Shown piece after piece: positions 35,125 through 43,496 of a stretch of DNA of 64,000 nt; position 1 is the stretch's first letter, and the number at the start of each line of letters is the position of its first letter. The translations under genes and the position numbers were made by a program. The stretch is from JAPSGB01 sp963775185 (GTDB lineage: Bacteria; Myxococcota_A; Polyangia; Polyangiales; Polyangiaceae), in the NCBI GenBank assembly GCA_963775185.1, contig CAVZIE010000033.1:248001-312000 (forward strand), read 5' to 3'. Below the pieces are notes generated by a model that was not told the DNA's origin, made no database searches, and saw nothing but the letters and a program-made list of their open reading frames with translations.

Positions 35125-36534
35125 CTAGGACGCCGGCCGCGCCGGATCAGCCAGAACCTTCACCTTGGCCAGAGCCTCGGCCAGGCTCGTGTCGTACGCG
35201 CCCGACAGGAACTGCTCGTCGCCGAGGACGCGCCGGAGGAATTCCTGGTTGGTCGTGCGCGGCCCCTTCGGCCCGACCAGCACGAGGGAGGTGCGCGCCA
35301 GCGCGGCATCGAGCCGCGCGATCGCCTCGGCGCGGTTCGCGCCGTGAGCGATCACCTTGGCGATCATCGGGTCGTAGAACTGCGTGACGTCGTTGCCCTG
35401 GACGACGCCGGTGTCGACGCGGATGCCGGGCAGATCGGCGGGCCACACCAGCTGCTCGATGTGGCCGGGCTGGGGCACGAACATCTTCGACGGATCTTCC
35501 GCGTAGACGCGCGCCTCGACGGCGTGGCCCGTGAACGTGGGCGAGCGCGCCGCCTCGGGCAAGGCCTCGCCGGCGGCGACGCGGAGCTGCAGCTCCACGA
35601 GATCGAGGCCGGTGACGCACTCGGTCACGGGGTGCTCGACCTGGAGCCGCGCGTTGACCTCGAGGAAGAACAGGTTGCCGTCGGCGTCGGCGACGAACTC
35701 AACGGTTCCCGCACCGACGTAGCCCGCGGCCTCGACCACGCGCACGGAATCGGCCCACAGCTTCCGACGCGCCACCGCGTCGAGGAACGCCGCCGGCGAG
35801 GGCGACTCTTCGATGATCTTCTGGTGCCGGCGCTGCACGCTGCACTCGCGCTCGCCGAGCGCGACCGAATTGCCGTGGGCGTCGCGGAAGATCTGCACCT
35901 CGATGTGGCGTGGCTCGCGCAGATAGCGCTCGATGTACACGCGCGCGTCGCCGAAAGCCGCCTTGCCGCGGTCGGAGCAGGTCCGGGCCGCGCGCTCGAG
36001 CGCGCCCGGCTCCTTTACGATCTGCATGCCGATGCCGCCGCCGCCGCCGGCCGCCTTGATCAAGAGCGGGAAACCGATCCGCCCGGATTCCTCGGCGAGG
36101 CGCTCGAGGTCGCCCGGATCGATCGGGCCGTCGCTGCCGGGCGGCGGCTCCACGCCGACCGAGCGCGCCACGGCGCGCGCCTTGATCTTGTCGCCGAACG
36201 CGTCGAGCGCCTCCGGGGGCGGACCGATGAACGTCGCGCCGGCCTTCGCGACAGCCTCGGCGAACTCGCGCTTCTCGCTGAGCAGCCCGTAGCCAGGGTG
36301 GACCGCGTCGGCGCCGCTCTGCTCGACCGCGGCGATCACCGACTCGATGGACAGGTAGCTGTCCTTGACCGGCGGCGGACCGACGTTGAACGCCTCGTCC
36401 GCCATCGACACGTGCGGCGCCGTGGCGTCCGCATCGGAGAACACCGCGACGGTTGCGATCCCCATGCGCTCGCAGGTGCGGAGCACCCGGCAAGCAATCT
36501 CTCCACGATTCGCGACCAGGACTTTCTTGAACAC
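35125..36534 (-). CDS. accC: Biotin carboxylase subunit of an acyl-CoA carboxylase
   Basis: 469 residues from the GTG at 36534, chosen because FKKVLVANRGEIACRV is the family start; no good Shine-Dalgarno is visible. ATP-grasp landmarks: KAAGGGGGIGM (about 165-175), and FFLEVNARLQVEHPVTE (about 290-306). It carboxylates biotin on a carrier protein using bicarbonate and ATP. There is no C-terminal biotinyl domain, so it needs a separate BCCP, and neither BCCP nor a carboxyltransferase gene is visible nearby. It could serve acetyl-, propionyl- or methylcrotonyl-CoA carboxylase. rlmN lies just upstream on the same strand. Confidence 0.9.
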   Translation of the reverse strand: MFKKVLVANRGEIACRVLRTCERMGIATVAVFSDADATAPHVSMADEAFNVGPPPVKDSYLSIESVIAAVEQSGADAVHPGYGLLSEKREFAEAVAKAGATFIGPPPEALDAFGDKIKARAVARSVGVEPPPGSDGPIDPGDLERLAEESGRIGFPLLIKAAGGGGGIGMQIVKEPGALERAARTCSDRGKAAFGDARVYIERYLREPRHIEVQIFRDAHGNSVALGERECSVQRRHQKIIEESPSPAAFLDAVARRKLWADSVRVVEAAGYVGAGTVEFVADADGNLFFLEVNARLQVEHPVTECVTGLDLVELQLRVAAGEALPEAARSPTFTGHAVEARVYAEDPSKMFVPQPGHIEQLVWPADLPGIRVDTGVVQGNDVTQFYDPMIAKVIAHGANRAEAIARLDAALARTSLVLVGPKGPRTTNQEFLRRVLGDEQFLSGAYDTSLAEALAKVKVLADPARPAS

Positions 36535-36565
36535 GGGAGATGATTCGCGTACGAAATATCTGGCG

Positions 36566-37726
36566 TCAAGAGCCTGTCGGTCCGGCGCGAAGCCGGATCG
36601 GCGCGTCGCCCGCGAGCGCCAGCTGGCCGCACGCTGCCGAGACGTCGTCGCCGCGGCGCGCGCGCACGAAGCACGACAGCCCGCGCTGCACCAGCTCGTC
36701 GCGGAACGCATCCACGCGCGCCACCGCGGCGGCCTGCAGCTCCGAGGCGTCGATGCCGTTCATGGGGATCAGGTTCACCTTCACGCGCAGGCCGAACAGC
36801 ACGCTGGCGAGACGCCGCGCGTGCTCCAGCGAGTCGTTCACGCCGTCGATGAGCGTGTACTCGATGGTGATGCGCCGGCGCGCCGGCAGCGGATACGCCT
36901 TGAGCGCGCGTAGCAGGTCCGCGACCGGGTAGCGCTTGTTGATCGGCACGATGCGGTCGCGCGTGGCGTCGTCCGGCGCGTGGAGCGACACGGCCAGCCC
37001 GATCTTGCCCGCGAAGTCCGCCCCGAGCCGCGCGATGCCCGGCACGAGCCCGACGGTGCTGACGGTGATCCGGCGCGGGCTCATCCCGCCGCCCTCCGGG
37101 TGGGTGAGCAAGCGCAGGGCGCGTGCCGTCTCGTCGTAGTGGTGCAGCGGCTCGCCCATGCCCATGAACACCAGGTTCCGCAGGATCTCGTCGGGCTCGA
37201 GATAGCGGCGTGCGATCAAGACCTGCGCGACGATTTCCGCGGCCGTCAAGCCGCGCACCAGACCCGCCTGCCCGCTGGCGCAGAACACGCAGCCCATCGC
37301 GCAGCCGAACTGCGTGGAGATGCACAAGGTCACCCGCACGCGCGGTTGGGAAACCGGCTCGCCCTGCTCGTCCTCGTCCTCGTCCGCAGCCGCGGCGTCG
37401 GCGTCGTCGGGCTCGCCCGGCTTCGTCATGCGGATCAGCACGCACTCCACGCGCGCCCCGCCCTCGAGCTCGAGCACGAGCTTCTTCGTGCCGTCGGCAG
37501 CGCGGTGCACGTGGACGACCGTCGCCGGATCGCCGAGCCCCGCTTCGCCGAGGCGCTCGCGCAAGGCGAGCGGCAGGTTCGTCATCTGCATCGGATCGGT
37601 GATGCCGCGCTGGTGGATCCAGCCGAAGATCTGCGCGGCGCGATACGGCTTCTCGCCGAGCTCGCCGATGACGGCGCGCCACTCGTCCGGCAGGCGCGCG
37701 ACCGGATGCAGTGCCTCGCTCGTCAT
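36566..37726 (-). CDS. rlmN: 23S rRNA (adenine2503-C2) methyltransferase RlmN
   Basis: 386 residues. The radical-SAM motif CAMGCVFC (CxxxCxxC, about 129-136) and flanking STQFG and ASGQAG match RlmN, as do VFMGMGEPLHHYD and the C-terminal cysteine loop GLSCFVRARRGDDVSAACGQL. It methylates A2503 of 23S rRNA (and a tRNA adenine) using two SAM molecules. A spacer of about 25 acidic residues (around 80-110, EPDDADAAAADEDEDEQGE) is inserted before the motif. The last residues (RAGPTGS) are encoded by a copy of the dispersed palindromic repeat. The start overlaps the mazG stop by 4 bp. Confidence 0.96.
   Translation of the reverse strand: MTSEALHPVARLPDEWRAVIGELGEKPYRAAQIFGWIHQRGITDPMQMTNLPLALRERLGEAGLGDPATVVHVHRAADGTKKLVLELEGGARVECVLIRMTKPGEPDDADAAAADEDEDEQGEPVSQPRVRVTLCISTQFGCAMGCVFCASGQAGLVRGLTAAEIVAQVLIARRYLEPDEILRNLVFMGMGEPLHHYDETARALRLLTHPEGGGMSPRRITVSTVGLVPGIARLGADFAGKIGLAVSLHAPDDATRDRIVPINKRYPVADLLRALKAYPLPARRRITIEYTLIDGVNDSLEHARRLASVLFGLRVKVNLIPMNGIDASELQAAAVARVDAFRDELVQRGLSCFVRARRGDDVSAACGQLALAGDAPIRLRAGPTGS
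36576..36601. repeat. Palindromic repeat copy forming the 3' end of rlmN
   Basis: GTCGGTCCGGCGCGAAGCCGG here matches the repeat core and itself folds (CCGGC/GCCGG around GCGAA). It encodes the last seven residues before the rlmN stop. Confidence 0.6.
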
Positions 37727-38568
37727 GGCTCCAGGCCCTTCGCCTCGTCCCAGTAGCCGTCGAGCTCCTCGAGCCCGACGCCGCGACCGGGCTTGCCGTC
37801 CTCGCCGACGGGCCAGCCGCCGTGCTTGTCCTTCACCCGGCGCTCCACGTGGCCGAAGCGCGCCGCGAAGCGATCGCCGGTGCGCCGCAGCGCCATCTCC
37901 GCGTCGACGCCGTGGTGGCGCGCGAGGTTCACGAGCGCGAACAGCATGTCGCCGAGCTCGTGCTCGATGCGCGCCGCGTCGCCGCCGGCGATGGCCTCGT
38001 CGAGCTCGCCGAGCTCCTCCGTCACCTTGTCGCGCGAGCCGCGCCCGTCCGGCCAGTCGAAGCCCACGCGGCTGACCTTGTCGCTCATGCGCTGCGCGCG
38101 GTAGAGCGCCGGGAGCGACCGCGGCACGCCGTCGAGCAGCGGGCGATCGCGCTTCTCGTTCGCCTTGATCGTCTCCCAGTTCCGCAAGACCTCCTCGCTA
38201 CCGGAGACGTCCACGTCGCCGAACACGTGCGGATGGCGGCGGACCAGCTTGTCGACGATGCCGCGCACCACGTCGTCCGGCCCGAACTTCCCCTCCGCCC
38301 GCCCGAGCTCGCCCAGGAACACGACCTGCAGCGCCAGATCGCCGAGCTCCTCCTCGAGGTGCGCGCGATCGTCGTTGTCGATGGCGTCGATGACCTCGCA
38401 CGCCTCCTCGAGCACGTACTTCCGGAGCGAGCGGTAGTCCTGCTCGCGGTCCCACGGGCAACCGCCCGGCGCCAGCAGCTGCTGCATCAGCTCGACCAGC
38501 TTGGGAAACGTCTGCCCGCGCTGCTCTTCCAGCGGAAGCGGCTCGGGAATGTCGAAGGTCCGGCCCAT
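37723..38568 (-). CDS. mazG: Nucleoside triphosphate pyrophosphohydrolase MazG
   Basis: 281 residues with two MazG domains. Metal-binding ExxE..D patterns are seen in EEACEVIDAIDN and EEELGDLALQVVF (first domain, about 50-85) and again in EELGELDEAIAGGD and EHELGDMLFALVNLARH (second domain, about 185-225). CPWDREQDYRSL near residue 37 is the family's specificity segment. MazG hydrolyses NTPs to NMP and pyrophosphate and helps clear abnormal nucleotides and limit ppGpp. It overlaps rlmN (ATGA) and is the first gene of a mazG-rlmN-accC run. Confidence 0.96.
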   Translation of the reverse strand: MGRTFDIPEPLPLEEQRGQTFPKLVELMQQLLAPGGCPWDREQDYRSLRKYVLEEACEVIDAIDNDDRAHLEEELGDLALQVVFLGELGRAEGKFGPDDVVRGIVDKLVRRHPHVFGDVDVSGSEEVLRNWETIKANEKRDRPLLDGVPRSLPALYRAQRMSDKVSRVGFDWPDGRGSRDKVTEELGELDEAIAGGDAARIEHELGDMLFALVNLARHHGVDAEMALRRTGDRFAARFGHVERRVKDKHGGWPVGEDGKPGRGVGLEELDGYWDEAKGLEP

Positions 38569-38595
38569 GGTGGCCCTCGTCTAGCATTTATGGGG

Positions 38596-38766
38596 GATGC
38601 CGGTACGGCGCGGTATCCCGCGGACGTCGCGCCCGGCGCCCCGCGGTGCCACACGGCCGGCACCCGCGGCGCGACCCGGCGCCGGATCCCACATCGAAGA
38701 GCTTCGATATGGCAGGTGCCAGCGCGGCGGCGCCCGGATCCCGGGATTTTGCGCCGGACCGGCATC
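38596..38766. repeat. 171-bp element bounded by inverted copies of the palindromic repeat
   Basis: The left end (38596-38620) and the reverse complement of the right end (38742-38766) agree at 21 of 25 positions and both carry the repeat core (GATGCCGGT[A/C]CGGCGC). Inside lies ATCGAAG-AG-CTTCGAT (38693-38708). A related sequence (TCGAGACTTTTCGACATG) follows the right end in inverted orientation at about 38769-38787. No open frame of protein-like composition is inside. It resembles a MITE or a paired REP element. Confidence 0.7.
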
Positions 38767-39070
38767 ATATCGAGACTTTTCGACATGAGCCGGAGGCGGC
38801 CCCGGCGCGGGCGACCGCGCGCCGTGTCCCGGAGCTCGCACGCTCGCGCGCAGCGGCGTCGCCGCCGGCGCTGCTTCGCGCCCCGGCGCGCGCGACCTCG
38901 TGCCGCCGCTGTCGGCCCGCCGCTTCGCCGTGGGACAATCGGCGTCACCGATGCCAGCGCCGTGTCCCTGCAGCGTCCACTCTACTTGGTTCACGACTTT
39001 CCGGCGCGCGACCCCGGGGTCGTGATGCCGGGCGCGGCGACGTGGGCGGCTTCGGGGCCGCGTCGCTTGG

Positions 39071-39096
39071 TACGTCGATTCGAGTGAATCGACGTA
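39071..39096. promoter_or_regulatory. Perfect 11-bp inverted repeat upstream of the hydratase gene
   Basis: TACGTCGATTC and GAATCGACGTA flank a 4-nt loop (GAGT), 15 bp before the ATG at 39112. It could be an operator or a 5'-UTR hairpin affecting translation. It is less GC-rich than its surroundings and is not part of the GCCGGTCCGG family. Confidence 0.6.
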
Positions 39097-39111
39097 CTAG
39101 CCTGCACGGCC

Positions 39112-39894
39112 ATGGACGAATCCCCCTTGCTCGTGGAGCGCGACGGCGCGGTTCGCGTGCTCGTCATGAACCGGCCCGACATGAAGAACGCGCTCGACCG
39201 CGAGCTGGTGCTGGCCCTCGGCGCCGCGCTCGGCGACGCGGCGGCCGACGAGAGCGTGCGCGCGGTCGTGCTCACCGGCGCCGGCGGCGCGTTCTGCTCC
39301 GGCGCGGATCTCAAGAGCGCCATGACCGGCGGCGACGCGGCCGATCTGCCGGCGCGCATGGACGAGTACCACGCGATGATCCGCGCCATCGTCCACGCGC
39401 CAAAGCCGTTCATCGCGGCGGTCGACGGCGCGGCGGTGGGCTTCGGCGCGGACCTCGCGCTGGCTTGCGATCTCCGCGTGCTGTCCGAGCGCGGCTACCT
39501 GCAGGAGAAGTTCGTCAAGATCGGCCTGATGCCCGACGGCGGCGGGACGTTCTGGATGCCGCGCCTGGTCGGGCTCGGACGCGCGTACGAGTTCCTGATG
39601 CTCGGCACGCGCCTGGACGCGCCGCTGTGCGCGGAGCTCGGGCTGGCCAACCGCGTCGTGCCGCCCGAGGTGCTGCGCGCGACGGCGATGGATCTAGCCG
39701 GCGAGCTCGCCAAGGGCCCTCCGCTGGCGCTCGCGCGGATCAAGCGCGTCGTGCGCGAGAACGCCACCGCGGACATCGACGCGGCGCTCGACCGCGAGAA
39801 GGCCGGACAGCTCGAGCTGCTCGCGTCGCAGGATATGCTCGAGGGCGTGACAGCGTGGGCCCAGCGACGCGAGCCCGACTTCAAGGGCAAGTAG
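39112..39894 (+). CDS. Enoyl-CoA hydratase/isomerase family protein, PaaG-like
   Basis: 260 residues, single crotonase domain. Landmarks: NRPDMKNALDREL, AFCSGADLKSAM (oxyanion/CoA loop), VDGAAVGFGADLALACD and KIGLMPDGGGTFWMPRLVG. The two catalytic glutamates of classical enoyl-CoA hydratase are not present: the first is Asp (GADLALACD) and the second position is not acidic. This pattern, with IGLMPDGGGTFWMPR, is closer to PaaG-type ring-opening isomerases or other isomerase-type crotonases than to true hydratases. No phenylacetate or beta-oxidation genes are adjacent. A perfect hairpin precedes the start. Confidence 0.88.
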   Translation: MDESPLLVERDGAVRVLVMNRPDMKNALDRELVLALGAALGDAAADESVRAVVLTGAGGAFCSGADLKSAMTGGDAADLPARMDEYHAMIRAIVHAPKPFIAAVDGAAVGFGADLALACDLRVLSERGYLQEKFVKIGLMPDGGGTFWMPRLVGLGRAYEFLMLGTRLDAPLCAELGLANRVVPPEVLRATAMDLAGELAKGPPLALARIKRVVRENATADIDAALDREKAGQLELLASQDMLEGVTAWAQRREPDFKGK

Positions 39895-39906
39895 CGCGAG
39901 CGTGCG

Positions 39907-40866
39907 TCAGAACAGGTAGCGCTCGCCGGAGTCGCAGAGCACGGTGACGACGTTGCCGCTGCCGAGACGCGCGGCGATCTCGCACGCGGCGTGCACGTTG
40001 GCGCCGGAAGACGGCCCGACGAGGAGCCCCTCCTCGCGCGCCAGACGCCGCGCCATGCGCTCGGCGGCGACGTCGCTGACGGCGACGACCTCGTCGATCA
40101 GCGAGCGGTCGAGGATGTCCGGCACGAAGCCGGCCCCCAGCCCCTGGATGCCGTGCATGCCCGGCGCCTTGCCGCTCAGGACCGCGCTGTTCGCGGGTTC
40201 GACGGCGACGATGCGGACCTTGTCGGTCAAGCGCGCGCGCAGCACGCGACCCACGCCGGTGAGCGTCCCGCCGGTGCCCACGCCGGCGACGAAAGCCGCG
40301 ACGCTGCCATCGGTCTGCTCGATGATCTCGACGCCTGTGGTGCGCTCGTGGCTCGCGGGATTCGCCGGATTGTCGAATTGGCTCGGCATGAACGCGTTGT
40401 CGCTCTCGCCGAGCAGCTGCTGGGCCTTGGCCACGGCGCCAGACATGCCGTCCGTCGCCGGCGTGAGGACGATCTCGGCGCCGTACGCGCGCAGCACGTA
40501 GCGGCGTTCGAGGCTCATGTCCTCGGGCATCACCAGCACGCAACGATAGCCGCGAACGGCGGCGATCATCGCCAGGCTGATGCCGGTGTTGCCGCTCGTG
40601 GCCTCGACGATGACCGCGCCTTCGCGGATTACGCCCGCCGCCTCTGCGGCTTCGATCATCGCGAGCGCGGGGCGGTCCTTGACGCTGCCCGCGGGATTCA
40701 CGAACTCGCACTTCGCCCATACCGTGGCCGCGCCGACCGGCGCCACGCGCACTAGCCGGACCAGTGGCGTCGCGCCCACGAGGCCCAGCGCGCCGTCCGC
40801 CACGCGCAAGCCGCCCCGCGTGTGCCGCACCGTGCTGTTGGTTGCACGCTCCGCGTCGTCGCCCAT
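39907..40866 (-). CDS. cysK: Cysteine synthase (O-acetylserine sulfhydrylase)
   Basis: 319 residues. PLP lysine in NPAGSVKDRPAL (about 56), the substrate loop TSGNTG (about 88-93), the phosphate-binding GVGTGGTLTGV (about 191-201) and the C-terminal PSSGANVHAA. It makes cysteine from O-acetylserine and sulphide in the cytoplasm. An N-terminal extension of about 20 residues precedes the family start. CysK and CysM or cystathionine beta-synthase-type proteins are hard to separate by sequence; the length and loop favour CysK. It is followed on the same strand by no close partner and converges with the hydratase (12 bp). Confidence 0.92.
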   Translation of the reverse strand: MGDDAERATNSTVRHTRGGLRVADGALGLVGATPLVRLVRVAPVGAATVWAKCEFVNPAGSVKDRPALAMIEAAEAAGVIREGAVIVEATSGNTGISLAMIAAVRGYRCVLVMPEDMSLERRYVLRAYGAEIVLTPATDGMSGAVAKAQQLLGESDNAFMPSQFDNPANPASHERTTGVEIIEQTDGSVAAFVAGVGTGGTLTGVGRVLRARLTDKVRIVAVEPANSAVLSGKAPGMHGIQGLGAGFVPDILDRSLIDEVVAVSDVAAERMARRLAREEGLLVGPSSGANVHAACEIAARLGSGNVVTVLCDSGERYLF

Positions 40867-40878
40867 GGCCCGACTACA

Positions 40879-41778
40879 TCACGGAGAAGCGGTGCGGTCC
40901 AACGCGAGCAGCGTCGCCGGCGCGCCCTCGACGGCGAGCGCCGCGCCCGGGTCCGCGACGTCGACGGCCGCCATCGCCAGCACCACGGGCTTGCCGACGC
41001 GGGCGCTGAACGCGCTGCTGGTGACGTGCCCGAGCTCGCCCTCGGCGCCGACTACGCTCGCCCCGACGGCCGGCGGGGTGCTCGCGTCCACGGCGAGCGC
41101 CACCACGCGGCGCTTCACCTTGCCCCGCATGTCCTGCATGCACACCACCTCCTGGCCCAGATAGCAGCCCTTGGTCCAGGACACGGCGCGGTGGTCGAGC
41201 GACGCCTCGTGCGGCTTGTCGCCGTCGTTGAAGTCACGCCCGAACTCGGGCACCGCGTGCTCGATGCGCAGGCGCTCCCAGTCGTCGCTGCCGGCGAGGA
41301 CGACGTCGTCGCCGCTGGCGACCAGTGCGGCGAGCAGGTCGTCGAGCGCCGCGCGGGGCGCGACCACGGCCGCGCCGCCGAGGCCGGTCCAGTCGATGCC
41401 CGCCGCGTGTCCAGAGTGAGCCGGGGCGACGGCCGCCGCGACCGCGGACGCGCGCGGGCCGTGCAGCGTCACCCAGCCGAGCGCCGCGCTCTGGTCGGAG
41501 AGCTCCGCGTCCTCCATCACGAGGTGACGATCGAGGATCTCCGCGAGGATCGCGGCGCGCCCCGGCGAGACGCACACGAACAGCGCTTCGGGGCTCGCGA
41601 CGACGTCTGTCTCCGCGATGATCTTGCCCTGCTTGGTCAAGGCCAGACCCCACGCGCCCTGGCCCGGACGGAGCGACGCGACGTCGCATGTCAACAGCCC
41701 GTTGAGCCACGCGCGCGCGTCCGGGCCGACCACGACCAGCGTGCCGTGGCGGGGCCGTTCGACGACGAGAGTGTTCAT
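40879..41778 (-). CDS. ygfZ: Folate-binding YgfZ/GcvT-like protein
   Basis: 299 residues from the ATG at 41778 (open frame upstream is shadow of the C2-PDZ gene). The YgfZ signature KGCYLGQEVV (about 199-208) with its conserved cysteine is present, plus LTCDVASL and QGKIIAETDVV near the N-terminus, as in the GcvT fold. YgfZ uses tetrahydrofolate and helps build or repair iron-sulphur clusters. It lies 12 bp from cysK on the same strand, so sulphur metabolism may link them. Length is normal for the family. Confidence 0.93.
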   Translation of the reverse strand: MNTLVVERPRHGTLVVVGPDARAWLNGLLTCDVASLRPGQGAWGLALTKQGKIIAETDVVASPEALFVCVSPGRAAILAEILDRHLVMEDAELSDQSAALGWVTLHGPRASAVAAAVAPAHSGHAAGIDWTGLGGAAVVAPRAALDDLLAALVASGDDVVLAGSDDWERLRIEHAVPEFGRDFNDGDKPHEASLDHRAVSWTKGCYLGQEVVCMQDMRGKVKRRVVALAVDASTPPAVGASVVGAEGELGHVTSSAFSARVGKPVVLAMAAVDVADPGAALAVEGAPATLLALDRTASP

Positions 41779-41825
41779 GCCGACCAGGATCTGGTACCGC
41801 CGCGGCTGGCGCGCAAGAGCCGCGC

Positions 41826-42659
41826 CTACTCGACGGGCACGTCCTCGCCGTCGACCGGATAGACCGCGGCTTCCTTCAGCGTCACATCCTCGACGCGTCC
41901 GTCCGCGTGCTTCACCGTCAGTGTGAGGCCGGTGGACGCGTTCGCGTTGATCTGGCTGCGCACCTCGTCCGGCTTGAGCTTGTGCACGTCCTTGCCCTGG
42001 ATCCGCTGGATCTGGTCGCCGGCGCCGAGCTTGACACGCGCTGCGGGAGAGTTCGCGAGCACGCGCGTGACGTACACGTCGACCGTCCGCAGCTCGTAGT
42101 AGAGGCCGAGGCCGACCTTGCCGTGGGCCGACTCCACCTGCATCTTCACGCGCGCGCCGCTGTCGCACAACAGGTCGATCTCGCCGTCGGAGGCGGCCGC
42201 GGCGTGGATCTCCGGCACGGTCTTCACGCAGATCGGGTGGTCGGTCAGCGCGTTCGAGTCCCACAGCTCGATGCGCACGGACGCGCCACGGGGGATCACG
42301 TAGTTTGCCTTCTTCTGGTCGGGCCAGGTCGGCGTCAGGGTGTTCGACTGCACTGGCGTCTTGATGATCTCCGTGTCGTTGACGAACAGCTCGGCGAACG
42401 GATCGGGCGCGCTCCCGCCCACCGCGTCCCACTGCCGGCCGTCCCGCGTCTTCGACGGGATCTCGGCGGACTTGAACGTGACGAACAGCAGGTCCGGCGG
42501 CGGCGGCGGCGAGAGCTGCTTGCCCGACGGCGCGGAGCGGATCGGCGTGGCCACCTCGGGATAGACGGCGCCGCAGCCCGCGAGGGCGCCGACGCCGAGC
42601 GCGAACAACGCGGTGGAAGCCAAGCGGAAGGCTCCGCCGGGGCGACAGACCGGTTTCAT
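41826..42659 (-). CDS. Lipoprotein with C2-like and PDZ domains
   Basis: 277 residues from the ATG at 42659 (an adjacent ATG at 42662 is equivalent). Lipobox at GALAGCGAV (Cys about 29). Residues about 50-150 look like a C2 domain: DPFAELFVNDTEIIKT, then NTLTPTWPDQ and ELWDSNALTDHPIC, matching the strand and calcium-loop pattern. Residues about 170-260 are a PDZ domain: GLYYELRTVDVYVTRVL, SPAARVKLGAGDQIQRI, GKDVHKLKPDEV. C2 domains bind lipids or calcium in eukaryotes and are rare in bacteria except myxobacteria. Probably an envelope-anchored scaffold. ygfZ lies 47 bp downstream. Confidence 0.8.
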   Translation of the reverse strand: MKPVCRPGGAFRLASTALFALGVGALAGCGAVYPEVATPIRSAPSGKQLSPPPPPDLLFVTFKSAEIPSKTRDGRQWDAVGGSAPDPFAELFVNDTEIIKTPVQSNTLTPTWPDQKKANYVIPRGASVRIELWDSNALTDHPICVKTVPEIHAAAASDGEIDLLCDSGARVKMQVESAHGKVGLGLYYELRTVDVYVTRVLANSPAARVKLGAGDQIQRIQGKDVHKLKPDEVRSQINANASTGLTLTVKHADGRVEDVTLKEAAVYPVDGEDVPVE

Positions 42660-42740
42660 CATCGGGCGCAGGCTACCACACCGGACGGAGCCGAGGGATG
42701 CGGCTCCGGCAGCCCGGAGCGCGCACCCCATCTCATCAGC

Positions 42741-43496
42741 TCAGCGGCCCCGCGGCAGGCCGTCCGGACCCCGGACCACGCCGCACGCCCGCGCGACGTC
42801 GTCGCGGTATCCGAGCCACCCGGCCAGCGCGCGGCGCATCGCTTCGACGACGGCTGGGCGCGCCGCCGGCGCCACGTGCTCGAGCACGATGCGCCACGCC
42901 GCGGCGCGATGCTCGCCCTCGACGCCGCGATGCGCGCGCGTCAGCGCGAGCCGCTCGAGCGGGAGCCCGTAGTGGACGACCAGGGGGTGCTCGGAGAGCG
43001 CCCCGGCTGGACGCCGGGGCGCCTTCGGATCGACCTCGCCGCGCTCGAAGCGTGTGCCCTCGATGAACAACGTGGTCACCGCGGCGCCAGCTTCCCAACC
43101 GCCGTGCAGGGTGATGTCGTCGATCAGCTCGCGATAGCGCGCCGCCCCCGGCAACAACTCGACGGCGTCGAAGCGGGCCACGTCCATGCCGAGACCGCGC
43201 GGGTATTCGAGAAACAGCTCCGGATGCGGCCGCCCGGCGTGCAGCCCGCCGGTCTCCTCTTCGTACACGTTGGCGATGAGCTCGCGACGCACCACCGCGA
43301 TCGGGCATGCGACGTAGGCGCGGGCCACGAGCACGGGGAAGTCGCGAACGTACGTCGCGTACTCCTGCTCGAGGTGCACGTGCAGCAGCTCGCGCGGGAC
43401 GAGCCCGCTCGTGAACGCCGGCCACGCCCAGTGATCCTTTTCCTCCATCACTGCGAGCAGCGCTTCGCGAAAGCTTTCGTGATCCACGAGATCCAT
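42741..43496 (-). CDS. TENA/PqqC-like iron-containing redox enzyme family protein
   Basis: 251 residues, all helical, no signal peptide. The haem-oxygenase-like fold is suggested by the helix pattern and by HLEQEYATYVRDFPVLVARAY, VYEEETGGLHAGRPHPELF and FIEGTRFERGE, as in the diiron CADD/PqqC-like oxidases. These use an iron centre (His/Glu ligands) to oxidise small molecules. The acidic and His residues EE..H..E are seen in the second motif. The substrate is unknown. It ends 81 bp before the C2-PDZ lipoprotein on the same strand. Confidence 0.8.
   Translation of the reverse strand: MDLVDHESFREALLAVMEEKDHWAWPAFTSGLVPRELLHVHLEQEYATYVRDFPVLVARAYVACPIAVVRRELIANVYEEETGGLHAGRPHPELFLEYPRGLGMDVARFDAVELLPGAARYRELIDDITLHGGWEAGAAVTTLFIEGTRFERGEVDPKAPRRPAGALSEHPLVVHYGLPLERLALTRAHRGVEGEHRAAAWRIVLEHVAPAARPAVVEAMRRALAGWLGYRDDVARACGVVRGPDGLPRGR

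Larger units (their letters stand above)
38569..39111. other. 543-bp intergenic region with inverted-repeat element and hairpin
   Basis: There is no credible gene here. The region lies between the divergent mazG and hydratase starts. It contains a 171-bp element with inverted ends (38596-38766), a GC-rich tract with no recognised feature (38790-39060), and a perfect 11-bp hairpin (39071-39096) just before the hydratase start. Small open frames in it (such as one starting MPVRRGIP) are the repeat read as protein. Confidence 0.75.

Noticed and set aside
38597..38788. Small open frame starting MPVRRGIP in the mazG upstream region
   Set aside because: It is a translation of the palindromic repeat and has no ribosome site or domain.
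37711..39087. A 458-codon open frame on the plus strand across mazG and the intergenic region
   Set aside because: It is antisense to mazG, rich in Arg, Ala and His, and contains no recognisable domain; GC-rich DNA often leaves such frames open.
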